From NCBI GenBank assembly GCA_950295325.1, contig OX485805.1, positions 12,374,501 to 12,438,500 of the forward strand: a stretch of DNA of 64,000 nt, given 5' to 3'. This stretch comes from Polytrichum commune (taxonomy: Eukaryota > Streptophyta > Polytrichopsida > Polytrichales > Polytrichaceae). A program made the translations under genes and the position numbers. Shown here piece by piece: positions 47,883 through 60,665 of this stretch (the first letter of the stretch is position 1; each line of letters opens with the position of its first letter). The notes below the pieces were generated by a model. The model worked only from the letters and a program-made list of their open reading frames with translations. It had not been told where the DNA came from and did not search any database.

Positions 47883-48932
47883 TCTTAGTCCGCAATCCCT
47901 CAAAACATTTATAGTATTCTTCCACAATTCTCTCATAAATTCTCCAATCTCTCCTAAGCTCCTTAGGAGTGTCTCAAAATGTCATCGAATGTTCACATGC
48001 ATTCTACATTATCAAAATCTTCCTCAAATTTTGGGATTTCATTGAACATTCATTAGAATTTCATGAAAAAATCATTATAGGTTTATATGTTAATAGTATG
48101 GTATTGTGATTTTATAGTAGGGTTGGCTTTTAGTAATTATAAAACCATGCCAAATTATGTTGAGAATTATTGAGTCAAACATGAAAAATGGCAAATACCT
48201 AAGGATAGTATGTATGGAGCACGTGGGTTGTCGAGATGGTGAGGATGAGGTTTGCTTGAGCTATGGTTAAGACCAATGAGACTTTCTAGTTCAGAACCTA
48301 AGTGATTTGAATTCAACCCCTTCTGGCATCACATTTGGCACTTTTATATTATTAGAGCTAAAATCATATTCTAATTTCTTTGTTGAATCATTTTTCATTT
48401 TTAATAAATATGAAAGGAAAGGAAAGGAAAGGCGCTAAAGTTGCTCTTAAAATACAATCTTATGCCAGTGTTACATTGATACTATGATGTTACTTTATAC
48501 CACCATTGAATTGTACCACTATTATGCCAATTCCATTATATCAAATAGATTGTTTGGGACATAGTCTATCATGGCCATGCCATCTTGTTTATGTGGGCGC
48601 TTAAGCATTGTGTATGATGTTTTCTATAGTCGGTCCATGGAGTGCAACATTGCTATGTGTCGCAACATATCATGCTATGTTGGTTAGCACATCGCCAAAG
48701 TCCACATAAAAGTCATGGAAATTGTTCTAGTAACTACAAATGAGTTGTTAGTTTATTGCAAGTTCCACGGACTCTTGAAACTCTATGCTTGCCATCGGTT
48801 ACCCGATTTACTGTACCTCTTAGCCACATAATTCAAAGGATACGACATGAAGTTGCATAGAGAGCCACATAATGCATCCATAAGTCGTTTCCTTGCCACC
48901 ATTCACATTATAAATTATAAATAAATAAATAA

Positions 48933-48963
<31 letters not shown>

Positions 48964-49675
48964 TTATTGCTTGCCACTCTCATTAATATCCTTCACATTT
49001 TTAGTAATTCCATGGAATTTTAAAACATCATGCTTGATGATCCCCCGTATGGTCTCCAAACTTCTAGTTGTCCTTTGTACACTCGCATGAGGCCTCTTGC
49101 AATTCCAAAGATTTAGAACCTCACCCATAATGAATATTCTTTTGAGTTAAAATAGAGTTATATATAATGTAAAATAGATAAACCATGGATTTTATTCCAA
49201 ACCTTGAGTTTATTAAAATCAACACAAAGTCACCCAAGTTTCTTAATCATTGAATTACCATACACAAAGATTGGTGTCGGGCTACTTAAACTTGGCTTCT
49301 AACTTTTCCTATAAAGATGGGTGGGCCAATCTAACCATGTACACACCGATCCAAGATTTAGAATAATGGGTCCCATGCACATACCCTATCTTAAATCCAA
49401 AAAAAATCTTAAAATATGAGAGGTGGAAAGAGGAGGTCCCAAAAGCTTCACCCAACTTTCAAAATAGGCTCCAATACATAGCAAACTAACATGGTCTTTA
49501 CAACAACAAAAACTCAAAGAAGGATCAAACCCATAGTTCCTTCCCTTTTTGAGGGACTTTACAAATAACTCTAATAGGTTTTGACTTGTTGTGATGATGT
49601 TAACTCTAAACTTTCCAACATAGCAAGATCGCTTGATTGATAAATTGGAAAAAAAAATGGACTTTTGGGCACTAT
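47883..49675. other. AT-rich spacer with an (AAC)n microsatellite
   Basis: No gene recognised. An (AAC)n run of about ten units is at 48934-48963, and short AAAGG units repeat at about 48413-48432. Confidence 0.5.
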
Positions 49676-50122
49676 TTGAACCTATTGGTAGGACCTCGGG
49701 GTCCCACAAAGACTCGCTTTGAAAATGGAATTAATGAATTATTTTTGGCTGGGGGTGCACATGTGCAGTTTGTGGTGCTCAATAGTCGGGGTTGCTCTTA
49801 ATGTATCATGTCGAAGCATTGTGTAGACACTTGTTTCGAACCTCTTAAAGGGCTGCTACACGAATTGGTCGGTTATGATCAACATGCAGGTTGGATGATG
49901 AAGCCGATCAACAGTCTCGATAGAGCCATGAACGAGAAACTACCAATTTCGGCACTAATTTCACGGTTATTTTTTTTGGATCTCTCTGCATTGTTGTGTA
50001 GATCTCATTAAAACAATCAATTGCCACACTTCTCTACATAATCAGACATATATTGATATTGCTACGAGATTTGTGTGAGTTGAGACCAGGTGGGACCCAT
50101 GGGTCCCGCCAATAGGTTCATT
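49676..50122. mobile_element. Possible MITE family K (imperfect terminal inverted repeats)
   Basis: The left end TTGAACCTATTGGTAGGACC with GGGGTCCCAC is mirrored at about 50090-50122, whose reverse complement reads AATGAACCTATTGGCGGGAC then CCATGGGTCCCAC. The repeats span about 36 bases and are roughly 80 percent alike by eye. No target duplication was settled. Non-coding interior. Confidence 0.5.
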
Positions 50123-51299
50123 TGAAGGTGACGTTGACATGGCCCCATAGATTAGGGCATCTCTTCCGTTTAAGAATGGGGTGAGGGTGGTTGAGGATTA
50201 GTGATGTTATGTCACGATTTATAATAAATAAACTCTCACACATAGTTGGTGTTCAAATACAAGAAAATAAGTTAACGGCGATTATTAGAGTGCATCCAAA
50301 CAGTTAGAACTGTGACTAGTGTCAAATCAACTTCCAAAAATTCAATGACTAAGCCTATTTTTTTTCTTCTTGTTTCAATTGGATGAACGAGTGATACGTT
50401 TGTATGCAATAATCTCCTCCCCTTCCCCTTCAAAGTTAGAGTCCTTTACACTTGCCGCATAGCTAAAAAGTCATCGGTAAGTAAAGTCCAGACATTTTGT
50501 CAAGCGTGACTTTAATTTGGAAGGTTTTGAGTCTGTAAACACTTGTATAATAATAGTACATTAGTCAAGGTACTTAGGATTCCTCTTCGCGGAGAAACAA
50601 AAAAAGGGACGTTGGTTTCATAACAAAATCCATGGCGAACAACCTAACAATTATAAACAAGAAAACGGTAGAACCGTGAGGCTCTGTCCTTTATTATGAA
50701 AGACTATAATTGTAGTTATCCACTTTGCTCATGCCAATTCATGGCTATTCACTATACCAAACCTTTCTTGGATTTTGTGCACCTTCTTCTCAAATACAAG
50801 TCAAGGATTGAAGCTACTCATTTATCACCCAAATTTTTTAAAATAAATAATCAAGAACTACCGAAACAATTATAGTTAACTAGATTTCTTTCAATGCATT
50901 CTAGGGAGCACTTGTATATATATATAAAAACTATAGTTAACATCCACATTAAATACAATGGACCAAAAATAACAAGAACAAGTAACGTTCAAGTGTGAAC
51001 ACAAAGTGGTTAGGAAATTTGCTATTGAAACGAAGAAGTTGATGCATAGTCTCTGTCCTATAGACAAAGCCAATAAACTTCCACCCCTTCCACCATGTAA
51101 AGACATGTATCACAAAGCAAAAATAAAAAATAAAAAATAAAAATAAAAAAATAAAAATAAAAAATCGAGGGTCACTTACACATCCCCTAATAAACACATT
51201 ACACACTTGGAGAAGGTGTTACCAGGGTGACACGAGCGCTCCATTTCCGCTTCTCAGTGGAAACATACCGTTAGAACCTTGGTGATTTGGAAGCAACTA
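50123..51299. other. AT-rich spacer
   Basis: No gene recognised. A low-complexity AAATAAAA tract lies at about 51119-51165. Confidence 0.4.
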
Positions 51300-51545
51300 C
51301 CGTGGCTGAAAACCAATGTTGGAATGAATGGGGAGAATTGACCACTAGTTACAGATGAAACGGTTAATTTCCATAGATAACCGGTTGAAATGCAAGACTT
51401 GAGGAAAATTACCAAACATTTTAGAGGAATCCATGGAGAAGACCTCGAATCAATGAAAGATCACAACATGTAACCACCGAGGTAGACTCCGATTTGCTTA
51501 CTGATGATTATGCCCAAAAATCTCCCCAGACACTGGGTGGTGGGA
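51300..51545. repeat. Dispersed repeat family G, half copy
   Basis: Contains GTTACAGATGAAACGGTTAA, TAACCGGTTGAAATGCAAGA and ACATTTTAGAGGAATCCATG, then ACAACATGTAACC. It ends in ATTATGCCCAAAAATCTCCC and CAGACACTG, the inverted counterpart of the left end of the copy at 13853. Confidence 0.5.
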
Positions 51546-51703
51546 CAAGTGTATGGTTGACATAGCCCGACCTGGGAATAAGAGCATATCAATATATAGT
51601 AGGGCCATGTGCATGGGACCACATGACAATGCTCGAACGTTTCCAATTATACAACATGAATGCGCATGCAAAGTTCTCATAAAACACGTTGTCGAGATCG
51701 AAT

Positions 51704-51725
51704 CTATATATATATATATATATAT
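51704..51725. repeat. (TA)n microsatellite
   Basis: Dinucleotide run of about eleven units. Confidence 0.9.
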
Positions 51726-51884
51726 GTATCAAAAGCGATCGATATGCAAATTGATGAACAACAACAGACTTTGACTTCCCAAGTCTTGCTCATTGGGGTC
51801 AAGTAGCAAGAAGTCATCTTAATTATAGGCCATCCACACCAGTGCCCGGAAAGGTTTGGGGCATATATAAGTTATATAGTCGGT

Positions 51885-52310
51885 GAAGAACCGAGTGATT
51901 CTAAATCCAACCGATTACATGTTGACATCTTCCGGTTTTGCTTTATGCATTTGAGGTCTATAGTTTCCTCTAAAATGATTGGTAATTCTCCTGAAGTCTC
52001 CAACTTCAACCGGTTATTTCTCAAACTCAACCGGTTCGTTTGTAACTAGCTGACCACCGGTTCTCCGCGGACGATGGTCCACACATACTGGTGGTGGGCA
52101 ACATTGAATGGGCGAACTCCTTTCACTACTGCCAGTAAGTGTGGGCCTATGTTTAGGGAGAACTCGCGGTTGGTTACAGATGTATTGGTTAAGTTTGAGA
52201 AATAATCGGTTGAAGTTTGAGACTTCTGAAGGTTTTCCGATCATTTTAGATGAATATATCTCAAATGAATGAAAGAAAAACCGGAAGATGTTCGCATGTC
52301 AAACAATAAT
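51885..52310. repeat. Dispersed repeat family G, full-length inverted copy
   Basis: The left half (CAACCGATTACATGTTGACATC at its start region, then CAACCGGTTATTTCTCAAAC near 52008) is mirrored in the right half (AGTTTGAGAAATAATCGGTTG near 52192-52212, ACCGGAAGATGTTCGCATGTC near 52281). This makes an imperfect palindrome of about 400 bp around a central GC-rich region. Relatives at 13853, 51300, 52535 and 61455 show it is a mobile, non-autonomous family. Confidence 0.6.
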
Positions 52311-52534
52311 AGCACACAATTAGTCAAGTTCCTTTTTTTAAAATCCACAATTGAAATATTTATATTTTATCATGAATTTAAGACCTCATTTAAGACCTAC
52401 TTACTTTAAGTACCTCACCTTAGGCACATACGTACGCTAGTGAAACAAAAAGGGAGGAAGAGAAAATATTCACTTCGACAATGAATAAGATATTCATACT
52501 AGCTTCAATAACTATGAGGACGTTGGTTGCAGGC

Positions 52535-52760
52535 ATGATTTGGATTCGCTACTAAGTGACAAAGATGAATTGGTTGAGTTTGAGAAATAACTAATTGAAC
52601 AAGACCTCACAAAACTTATCAATCGTTCCAGAGGAGTATAGAGAATAAACCTCAAATTAATAAAGAAAAAACCGAAAGTTCACGCAACATGTAACCCATT
52701 GGACTTGGAAAGAATAGAATTTTAACCGGTCGTGCCGAAAAATCTCCGTGGACACCTACA
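52535..52760. repeat. Dispersed repeat family G, half copy
   Basis: Has GAATTGGTTGAGTTTGAGAA, TCGTTCCAGAGGAGTATAGA, ACGCAACATGTAACCCATTG and CCGAAAAATCTCCGTGGACAC. This is the order of the right half of the family, with more divergence. Confidence 0.45.
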
Positions 52761-53242
52761 CCAAATATGATATTTAGTGTGACTTGCTATCTGAATTTAC
52801 ATGGTGTTATATCTTTTTACTAATAAAATAAAATTTTACCAAGTAAAGTTGCCAATCTTTTATAATGTCCAAACTACCAATCTAACATTTGTTGGTAAAA
52901 TATGAGATGTACAATAAATAGATATAGCATGATTCCGTAATTCCAAATAGTAAGTCACATAGATATAGTAAGTCACATAAATATAGAGGGATATGAATTT
53001 GTGGCCTCTATGTAAACTCACTCATTACGAAGGTGAAAACATAATGAATTATCTGACATGAAACTATCTAGTAGTGTGGAATTATCTGATGATGCGAAAT
53101 TATCTCGTGCATCAGCGAACAAGAGAGTCGCAAGACCGATGCGCCTAGTCGATGCCACTACTGTAAAGTGAATTAAAAATTCGACCATGCCGGTGGGAGT
53201 CGCCGACTGGCCTCACCACCAGCAGGTGTGTGGGGGCTATAT

Positions 53243-53720
53243 GGGCCACTTCACACTTGAGCCAAGAGCAGTGACCATGAAAGTGTGAGAGCCCAAATGA
53301 AAGTGTTCAAAGGCCGTCCCAAGACACCCCCAAAAGCATGTAGTGTGGTCATGGACCCTCAAGTGTATTGTGAAGTCATATGTGATTGGACCTTCAACCA
53401 AATGCTATTTCAATGAATTTCTATTCATGCGGATCCTCAATAATGATTGTGAACATTCGGAATGCCATGGTCTCCGGGCTGTGTGCTAGGCCTACCTCCA
53501 AGAGGTGGTTTTTGAAAATAATCCAAGTGATCATGAAACATGATCCAATCGATGCCATGTAGGAATCCATGTAGACTTTTCATCCATCTTGCATTCACAT
53601 GCTCCATTGGTCCCTCAAGCATAGTGTGAAGCAAACTTGGACCGGCTCCGTGTTTTCCACCAATGAGAGTGCTTGAAGTGTAATGGTCACGGGCTCTCAG
53701 TCTCGTGTGTGAAGTGGCCC
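53243..53720. mobile_element. MITE family B, copy 3
   Basis: 478 bp from GGGCCACTTCACACTTGAGC to GTGTGTGAAGTGGCCC, followed by TTA at 53721-53723. The left flank reads TAT, so one copy of the duplication has probably mutated. Shared internal words include GGTCACGGGCTCTCAG and CGTCCCAAGACA. Orientation is opposite to copy 2 judging from the interior. Confidence 0.75.
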
Positions 53721-53844
53721 TTAGTGTTGAGATTGAAGATATCAGATGAAGGGACCCGCAGTTTACTAGCAAGCGTGTCATGTGTACACAAAAAGCTTGA
53801 CATCCGAAACTTGCAAATATATAAATACTAAGGTATTCCTGCCT

Positions 53845-54066
53845 AAGGGCCCTAATAAATCATTATCGATGAAAAGTTTGCATGGATTCCTACGTGAGAG
53901 ACAATAAGCAAGGTTTCATGGTCAGTCATGACCATCTCCAAGAGGGAGGCCTGACGTAAGTTATGGCAAATTATGTTAGTTTAATATGCGATGTGGCCTT
54001 TGGATGAGATTCAAGGGCCCTCACAATTACATGGTCACGGCCCTTGGTTCATGTGTGAAGTGGCCC
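53845..54066. mobile_element. MITE family B, copy 4 (partial)
   Basis: The right part (ACATGGTCACGGCCCTTGGT, ATGTGTGAAGTGGCCC) is clear; the left part is shortened and degraded to TAAGGGCCC. An internal deletion derivative lying just 124 bases from copy 3. Confidence 0.55.
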
Positions 54067-56288
54067 TGAGATGGATATTTCTCTCTCTGCACCCACTTCT
54101 CGTATGATATGAAGCATGCCATTAACTTAGTGCAAAATGATTTGCAAATATAAATCGGGTCCGTAAATATTTGCCTCGTAATTCCGGAGCTCGTATGGAT
54201 GTTTTATTCAATATCAAAGTGGAGATTCTTGTGGTCATTAAGTGCTCATATATATCCCCCCCCCCCCCCTTAAAAACATAGTCCTACCTACTACAAGTTA
54301 GGTAGTAAATCCTATCCCATATGAAGGGGACTCTTGAATGAGATAGGGCAAATGGGCTCGCATTCATGTCAACATGAAACATTGATGTTAATTTTTTCCT
54401 TTCTTTCCTTTTTTTTCCCACTCCTATAGGTCTATTATTAAAACATATCAAATTAACCTCGATGGACTAATTTGGGTCTCTAGCTCCGACCTATGTGTTG
54501 GGCCGGCTAGAATTAGTATTATGGGGCTACTTATGAATCAAAGCTTTCACTCGCTAGCATAGTAGGTGTTGTGAACATGGATTCACGGAGTAGTGAGGTG
54601 GTGAGGGACTCACATATGAGAGAGCATATTTGTCTTGTTTTTTATTTTGCAACTTAGAATATCATTGTGTTCACCTATTTTGAATGTTGGATGATTCCAT
54701 TTATCAAGCTTTATACTTTAGCAAAATAAAATAAAATAAACCTATAAATATGAAAACTTTGAGCACAATTTGAATAACAAGAATATGGCAATTTGAAAAG
54801 AAAAAGAAAAAAGAAAATTCATATAGGATGACAATCTCCAACCCACACCAACATGTGTTTTGCCCCGTTTTGCAATCAACCCTCCCCCTCCCAATCAAAC
54901 CCAATTTTTGGTCTCATACCAAATAGGGGGTCAACTCCCCTCCTATAACCTCAGTTCTCCCCCTACAATCATGTTGACCATTGATTATCGTTCTTTTGCA
55001 TAAAACATTATGCACATTTTCATGTGGAAAGGGGTGTCCAAATCATGTCATTTTTTTCGCCAACTTGGCCATTACATGAAAGTGTGCCTTGTTTACATAC
55101 AATGGTATACAAAGCAAAATGGACCATGGAGTTGTCCATTGGAGACCGGTGCTTTTGTGGGGATGCATGCCATGGGGGCATGTGCATGTGGAGATGACAC
55201 CAATATAAATCACAAAAATAACACCCTTGGGGGCGGCAGATAGGGCCGGTGAAATGGGGGTGTTATGGCTTAGGAAACATAGGCATGGACTATAATGACA
55301 AAAGGGGGGAGGGGGGAGTATGAAGACAAGAAGAGAAGAAAGTAAAAAATGAAATAATTAGTGTGCACGTGAAGAGTGTTTTCAAATACATTCTTCATGA
55401 TTCATAGTCAGTTGAAGGATGGCGTGTGACCTTCCAAAGCACGACAATTGTAGACTATCAATAATGGCATCTAGAGCACATGGTGAGTGGATACTTTGGG
55501 ACGTTATTGTCATATGCATGGTGCAACATACCAGGATGGCATGGATCCAATCTACACCTTTCACGTCTATTACTATGGCCCACTATAATTCCAGTCAATG
55601 TAATTCTTCTCAACCCACAACATCTTTGAACCCACAATATCATACCTTCAAAACTAGGAATCCAAAATCAAAATTTTTACATAAAATATATTGTAATGAC
55701 GAGTTTAAAATATAACATATTCAATAAACCCAAAACATCAATATTTTGATACGATGTTTGAATTTCCTAATTTCAATTTTAGCATTTCACTGATTTATAA
55801 GCCGCCCTAATTCTCAACCCACACATAAAACACAATGGAACCATGCTATTCCCTGTCCACATAACTTTCAAGCCACAGCAATTTGTGAAATTGGTGTAGT
55901 TAATAAGTGCAAACATGAAGCGTACATCAAAGTTGATGTCACAACCACAAACATTGGATGGCATTCAAGTTACACTAAATTTAAGAAAGAAAACGAATAC
56001 AAGTTTTCTCAATCTTGCACAAAAAGGTTCCAGGCTAGGCCTGATCCTGTGATGTGTGTGAAGATTCCTTCAACTTTGCTAATAATTCTCAACCATTTAA
56101 GGTTGACTTTAGGAGGCGCATGTGCCAAAAGTAGTTGTACTTTAATAAAAGGAACAGAAACAACCTCAACACGTACTACTGTGGCTATTTCATTTTTGAG
56201 GAATTGTGTGGTTCCCACTGATTGAGAAGTACTATGCTATTTTTAGTGATGCCTATAAGTTAGTGGCATAGTAGTTCAGTACATAGTA
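54067..56288. other. AT-rich spacer
   Basis: Short open frames only (for example 55010-55243 and 55419-55715), with no motif. A C run near 54257-54269 and a G-rich run near 55304-55317 are present. Confidence 0.35.
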
Positions 56289-57323
56289 GGGCCCCGGGCT
56301 AGATCACATCTTCATTCAGCTGGGCCCCGCCCCTTTCACACCTCCTTCACTACATGCAGTGGTGATGACCTCTTTCACAAGGTCTCTGACATGTCCAGGG
56401 ATATGTTCATTAAACAAAACATTTCCAGTGGACGGGTTCTTCAGAAATGAACCGGTTTTTGGACGTGTCAAATTCACTTTGGATGGGTTTTAAAAATAAC
56501 AATTGGTTTGATAATTTTTTCCAAAATAAATAAATGATACAAATATCAGTTGCATTATGTCATGTATGACATGTGAATATAAGCATAATGCAATCAAACT
56601 GCTAATACCCAATCAAAATATCAATCTTGAAGTGCTTGATTCACCTGCATACATTAATTCATCAACCACAAAATTTAGAATGGGGTGTCCTAGAAAGATG
56701 AGAATCGACAGCAAAAGACATGTAACTGACGAACATTGAAGACATAATTTGTCAAGATCCTATTGTTTCCAAGTGCAACCAGTCACATGTCGACATCTCT
56801 TGGGTTTTTTTTGTTTTTTGTTTTTCTAAGTTTTTACCAACATTGTAAGAGACTTATTTATACCTCTTGCGGGACGGGTATTTTCATTTTCAAACCGGTT
56901 TTGGGAGGGGTTGTTTTTTCTTTAACCTTTCCATGGACGGGCTGGTTTAGAAATTACCGGTTTTGGGACGGGTTGCAATTTTTTTTGCCTTTCAATTCAA
57001 GGTTTTTGGACGTGGACGGGCAAAAACTTTGTGAAAATCCAGCCCTGACTACATGGTCTTCTTGCCCGCACTTATGTGGGAACCAGTGTGACAATACCCA
57101 ATCACTTAAGCCATTGAGCTCCTTTGCCATGTGAAGGAACTCCATCAATTAACCTGGGAATGATGAAAGTGATGTCAACTTTAATATTTGTAATTTTGAT
57201 TGGGTATTGTCACATTAGTTCCCAACAGAGAAGAGTTCTCACGTAGGTGTGGGTAGGAAGACCGGGGAGTGAAGGAGGCATGGGAGGGGCGGGGCCCAAC
57301 CAAATGTGATCTAGCCTAGGGCC
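56289..57323. mobile_element. Long-inverted-repeat element family C, copy 2 (split by a hAT-like element)
   Basis: Left arm from GGGCCCCGGGCTAGATCAC and right arm ending GTGATCTAGCCTAGGGCC are inverted copies, with further shared words (GGGCCCCGCCCC / GGGGCGGGGCCC, CCTCCTTCAC / GTGAAGGAGGC). They match the arms at 22899-23613. The insertion of a 691-bp element (56357-57047) accounts for its greater length. Non-coding. Confidence 0.7.
56357..57047. mobile_element. hAT-like non-autonomous element with exact 8-bp duplication
   Basis: ACTACATG occurs at 56349-56356 and again at 57048-57055, immediately outside ends that begin CAGTGGTGATG and, reverse-complemented from the right, CAGGGCTGGAT. Short CAG-starting inverted ends plus an 8-bp target duplication are diagnostic of hAT elements. 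Inside, the word GGACGGG or a close variant recurs six or so times near both ends, as expected of hAT subterminal binding sites. No transposase frame is present. It interrupts family C copy 2. Confidence 0.82.
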
Positions 57324-59236
57324 ATGATAGGTTAGGGCTAGAGGCCCCACGCCTACCACAATCATCCGAGGTGAAATCGCAAGCGATTCTCTTATAGAAA
57401 TGTACCTTGTATCTTACTGCACCTTCATAACATTACTTAGTGTTCAACTTTCATTATGTGAGCCCTCTAAATATAATAGTTGGATGCTCGAAAAATTACG
57501 CAAAGATACTCAAATTTAGATTGAGCTCTCAGCATCCCACTGTTATAAAATTTGAGGGCCCACGTCATTGAGTAATGTTATGTTGAGTCACATATTTGAC
57601 ATTGAAATTGGATGGTGGTCGAGTGTCCCTGTCTCTTAGAGATAACAAATTATGCTACTTTGCTCTTAGAAGGCAATTGAAAATGAGGCACACTTTGTGT
57701 TTGGAGTGTCCCCTATATAACCCCACTAGAGATAAGTGTCTATCACTATTTGAGAATGTAGTGTCAAGGAGCCTCAAGTCTTTCTTTTAAATGAACTAGC
57801 AAGTTGACATTGGCGTCTATGGTAGGAAGAAGTTAAAAATATTTATAATCACCTCTTATTGCACTCCATTGAAAATTTCCACGAGAGGTGTTATTATAGT
57901 CAATTGTGTGGCTTTGAGGCCAAATGCACATGGTCATAGCACACATGGTGGATTTTATACCCCACTCATCAAGTTGTGGGTCTTTGATGCTAGAAGAAGA
58001 AGAACCAACGTCAGGCAATCCGATGTGAATTTGAGCCTGTTGGTCCAACCCTGCTCAAGATGCCACTTGGTGCAGGGAGGGGTTTACTACCTGCCTTGCA
58101 ATTGGTGGGCTTTTCTTTGATGTTGTAGTGACAAAACAACTATACTTTCACACTCACTAACGCTATGCATCCCTTGTAGTGAAGGCCAAAATCCACATTG
58201 TAACTTGAGATAAAGTTGAAGAGTTGTGGATCAAGGTGAGAATTATTTGGACTCTTCCATGTTCCTAGAATGGTGGAGCTTTGGTTCCCCTTTTTTGGAT
58301 TGAATTTGAAATTGCAGCCCAAACCTTGGGAGAAATTAAAATAAATTAAAATAAAGAACATTGGTGCCATTTATACCAAAGTGAATGTGAACCGTTTGCC
58401 CTGTAATGTATGTGGGTAAGCCACGTTACAATGTAGGGTCGGGGGCTCCCTTTTAAGAGGTGGGCTTAAAGGGAGTAACTATGTTGATATATGCAATTAG
58501 GTGGCCTTCACGGATAGGGTGCATCTTTTATCCAATGTACAAATCACCTTGGGTCAAAACTAATTGACAAACACTTATATCTTTGTTTAATCATCCATGT
58601 AGCAGCCAAATTGCAACCCACTTAACAGAGCAAGTATTGTGTGTTTGTTATTGTGTAAGTAAATATTCAAAAATTATATTGTGACATGTTGGTAAAATAG
58701 GGTGGGGCAACCCAATTTCACACATCAATATACATACCTACTTATTTATTTACCATAATGGTCTCAATGTAAATAATTAGGGGGAGAAAGGTGAAGGAGA
58801 AAAGTGACATGGGCTTGTTTGTTGTTTAGTTTTCATTTGTTTAAAACTAGATGTGTTAAATATTTGTGATGTTTTGAGAGATGCTTTTTATTTATTTAAA
58901 TGTGCAAGTGTGATGTGGAGGTCTTTTAGTTTTTCCATAGGCTTTGTATGGATGGACATGCCTCTAAACAATGAGGTAATTACAATAAGGGGATTGGTAT
59001 CCCATCCTTCTTGGTGTTTGTAATTATAGTAGTGTGGTATATTGTATGTCTTTGTTTTTGGGTGGCTTCCTATGTGTATTTGCCTAAGCTTCAACTTGTA
59101 GCCAGCAAACTAAAAAAATGCACTTTGTGCAAGACTTGAACTGAAAATCAATATAGGAAAGGTGAAGACTAACCTTGAAACAAAGGGCCACCATCTTAGT
59201 CACGTGTAGCTCTCATAATTTAGACTAACTCACTAA
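57324..59236. other. AT-rich spacer
   Basis: No gene recognised. Open frames at 57596-57790 and 57869-58120 have no recognisable motif. Confidence 0.35.
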
Positions 59237-59758
59237 TGCCCCCTTCCCACCTGACTTCAGCTAAGGCCCAAAGCATTTCCTAAAAAACAGGTAAAGCTCC
59301 CTTGGTTATAGCGAAGGCATCTGGCTATCCCAATGCACCTACAAGAACTTGCTCTGGAGATTTTCAAGTAGCTTTTAGTTAAGTAGCTTTCACACATGTT
59401 CATTGTTTTATGTATCAAGCAATGACATGTTGGGTAGTTTTTGTCCCATCCCCAAATGCCTTACTACTCGTCGATCTTACCATCGGTTGTTGTTAATGGA
59501 GCTCCACGTGCCCTCATAGCTAAGACTGAAAAACAACCAATCACAAGGGTGGGAGGCGACACTTTTAAAGGTCCTATGTTATTGCCTCATGTTTAGGTAC
59601 CGATGGGAGGGTCAGTACTTGGGGCTTAAAACCTCCACTTTTAAGCCATGCCACATCATTTGCCAACTAGGCTCGGCACTAGATAATGTCGATGGTGTGA
59701 AGGCCGGGTTGTTAGAACCAACTTTTAGTTTTAGCTAAAGTCAAGTGGGAAGGGGGCA
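59237..59758. mobile_element. MITE family I (TAA-flanked, 522 bp)
   Basis: The left end TGCCCCCTTCCCACCTGACT is the near-perfect mirror of the right end AGTCAAGTGGGAAGGGGGCA. TAA lies at 59234-59236 and 59759-59761 (TTA on the other strand). Inverted similarity continues with TTCAGCTAA / TTAGCTAAA. Non-coding; PIF/Harbinger-like. Confidence 0.82.
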
Positions 59759-60665
59759 TAAGACTTGCAAGCTTGAGCTTGACATCAAGTTGCGTGTCTA
59801 CCAAATGTGTGAAAATAGGAAGGTGAAGTAGTCACCTACATTAATTAAACATCCATATTTGAATGGTGTTTGGTTAGGTGTGAAACTAGTATGAATGGAC
59901 ATCAAACATGATAGTTGTGTGTGGGGGTTGAATCAATCCTTAAGGTTTCCTTAAACAATGAACAAGAAGAAAAGAAAACATGTGTGTTGTCTAGCCAATG
60001 GGAAGAAATTTGAGTGCAACCCTCTAAGAACCCCCCAACAGATGGCATTTAAGTTGGTTGAGGAGGTAGGGTGGCCGGTTGGAGCCAAGTCATCCAAAAC
60101 AATTTCGGTTCATTTCCCCAATTTGTTTACCCATCTCGCTTAAAAATCGGACCCCTTGAACACTAAATGATTAAAAAAACCATATTTTGTTTGTTTTATC
60201 ATCAATTAGATTTCCCTCCCATCCTTGTCCCCCACCATGTGACCTACCCTCCAGCCATCAACCCACCAACTTCCTCCCCTCTTATTGGAATTTATACCCT
60301 GCATGTTTGCACCATTGGAGTAGAGGTACCCATAACCAATCACTTCAAAGAGATTATGTGCCAAATTTGGAGAAGTACAAGGTGGTGCAAATTTATCTTG
60401 TGTAGGAAGATAGAAACCACGAGGATTGTAATTTTTTTTGGTAATTTTATTCCTTAAATTGAAATTACTATGATGTTTTGAAGCAAAAGTTGGGGTGGAC
60501 ACAATACCAATGTCTAGAGTCAACCATAATTACTCATTTTGAGACAAATTCTTCCTCCTCATTTTAGCACTCAACACCGGGAACTTGTGTCATGGCATTA
60601 TTGATTCCATGGTGATATCATAATTGAAGTTGGAGAATTAGGGTTAGTTTCCACGTAGGTTGTTG
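59759..60665. other. AT-rich spacer
   Basis: No gene recognised; only short open frames. Confidence 0.35.

Noticed and set aside
31065-48963. Regular short repeats considered as a CRISPR array
   Set aside because: They are simple AAC, CT and TA microsatellites without spacers, and the DNA is eukaryotic.
32669-54269. Runs of 9-13 C or G as regulatory G-quadruplex sites
   Set aside because: Isolated homopolymers scattered in spacer DNA. Likely length-variable simple sequence or sequencing-sensitive tracts; no paired G-tract arrangement seen.
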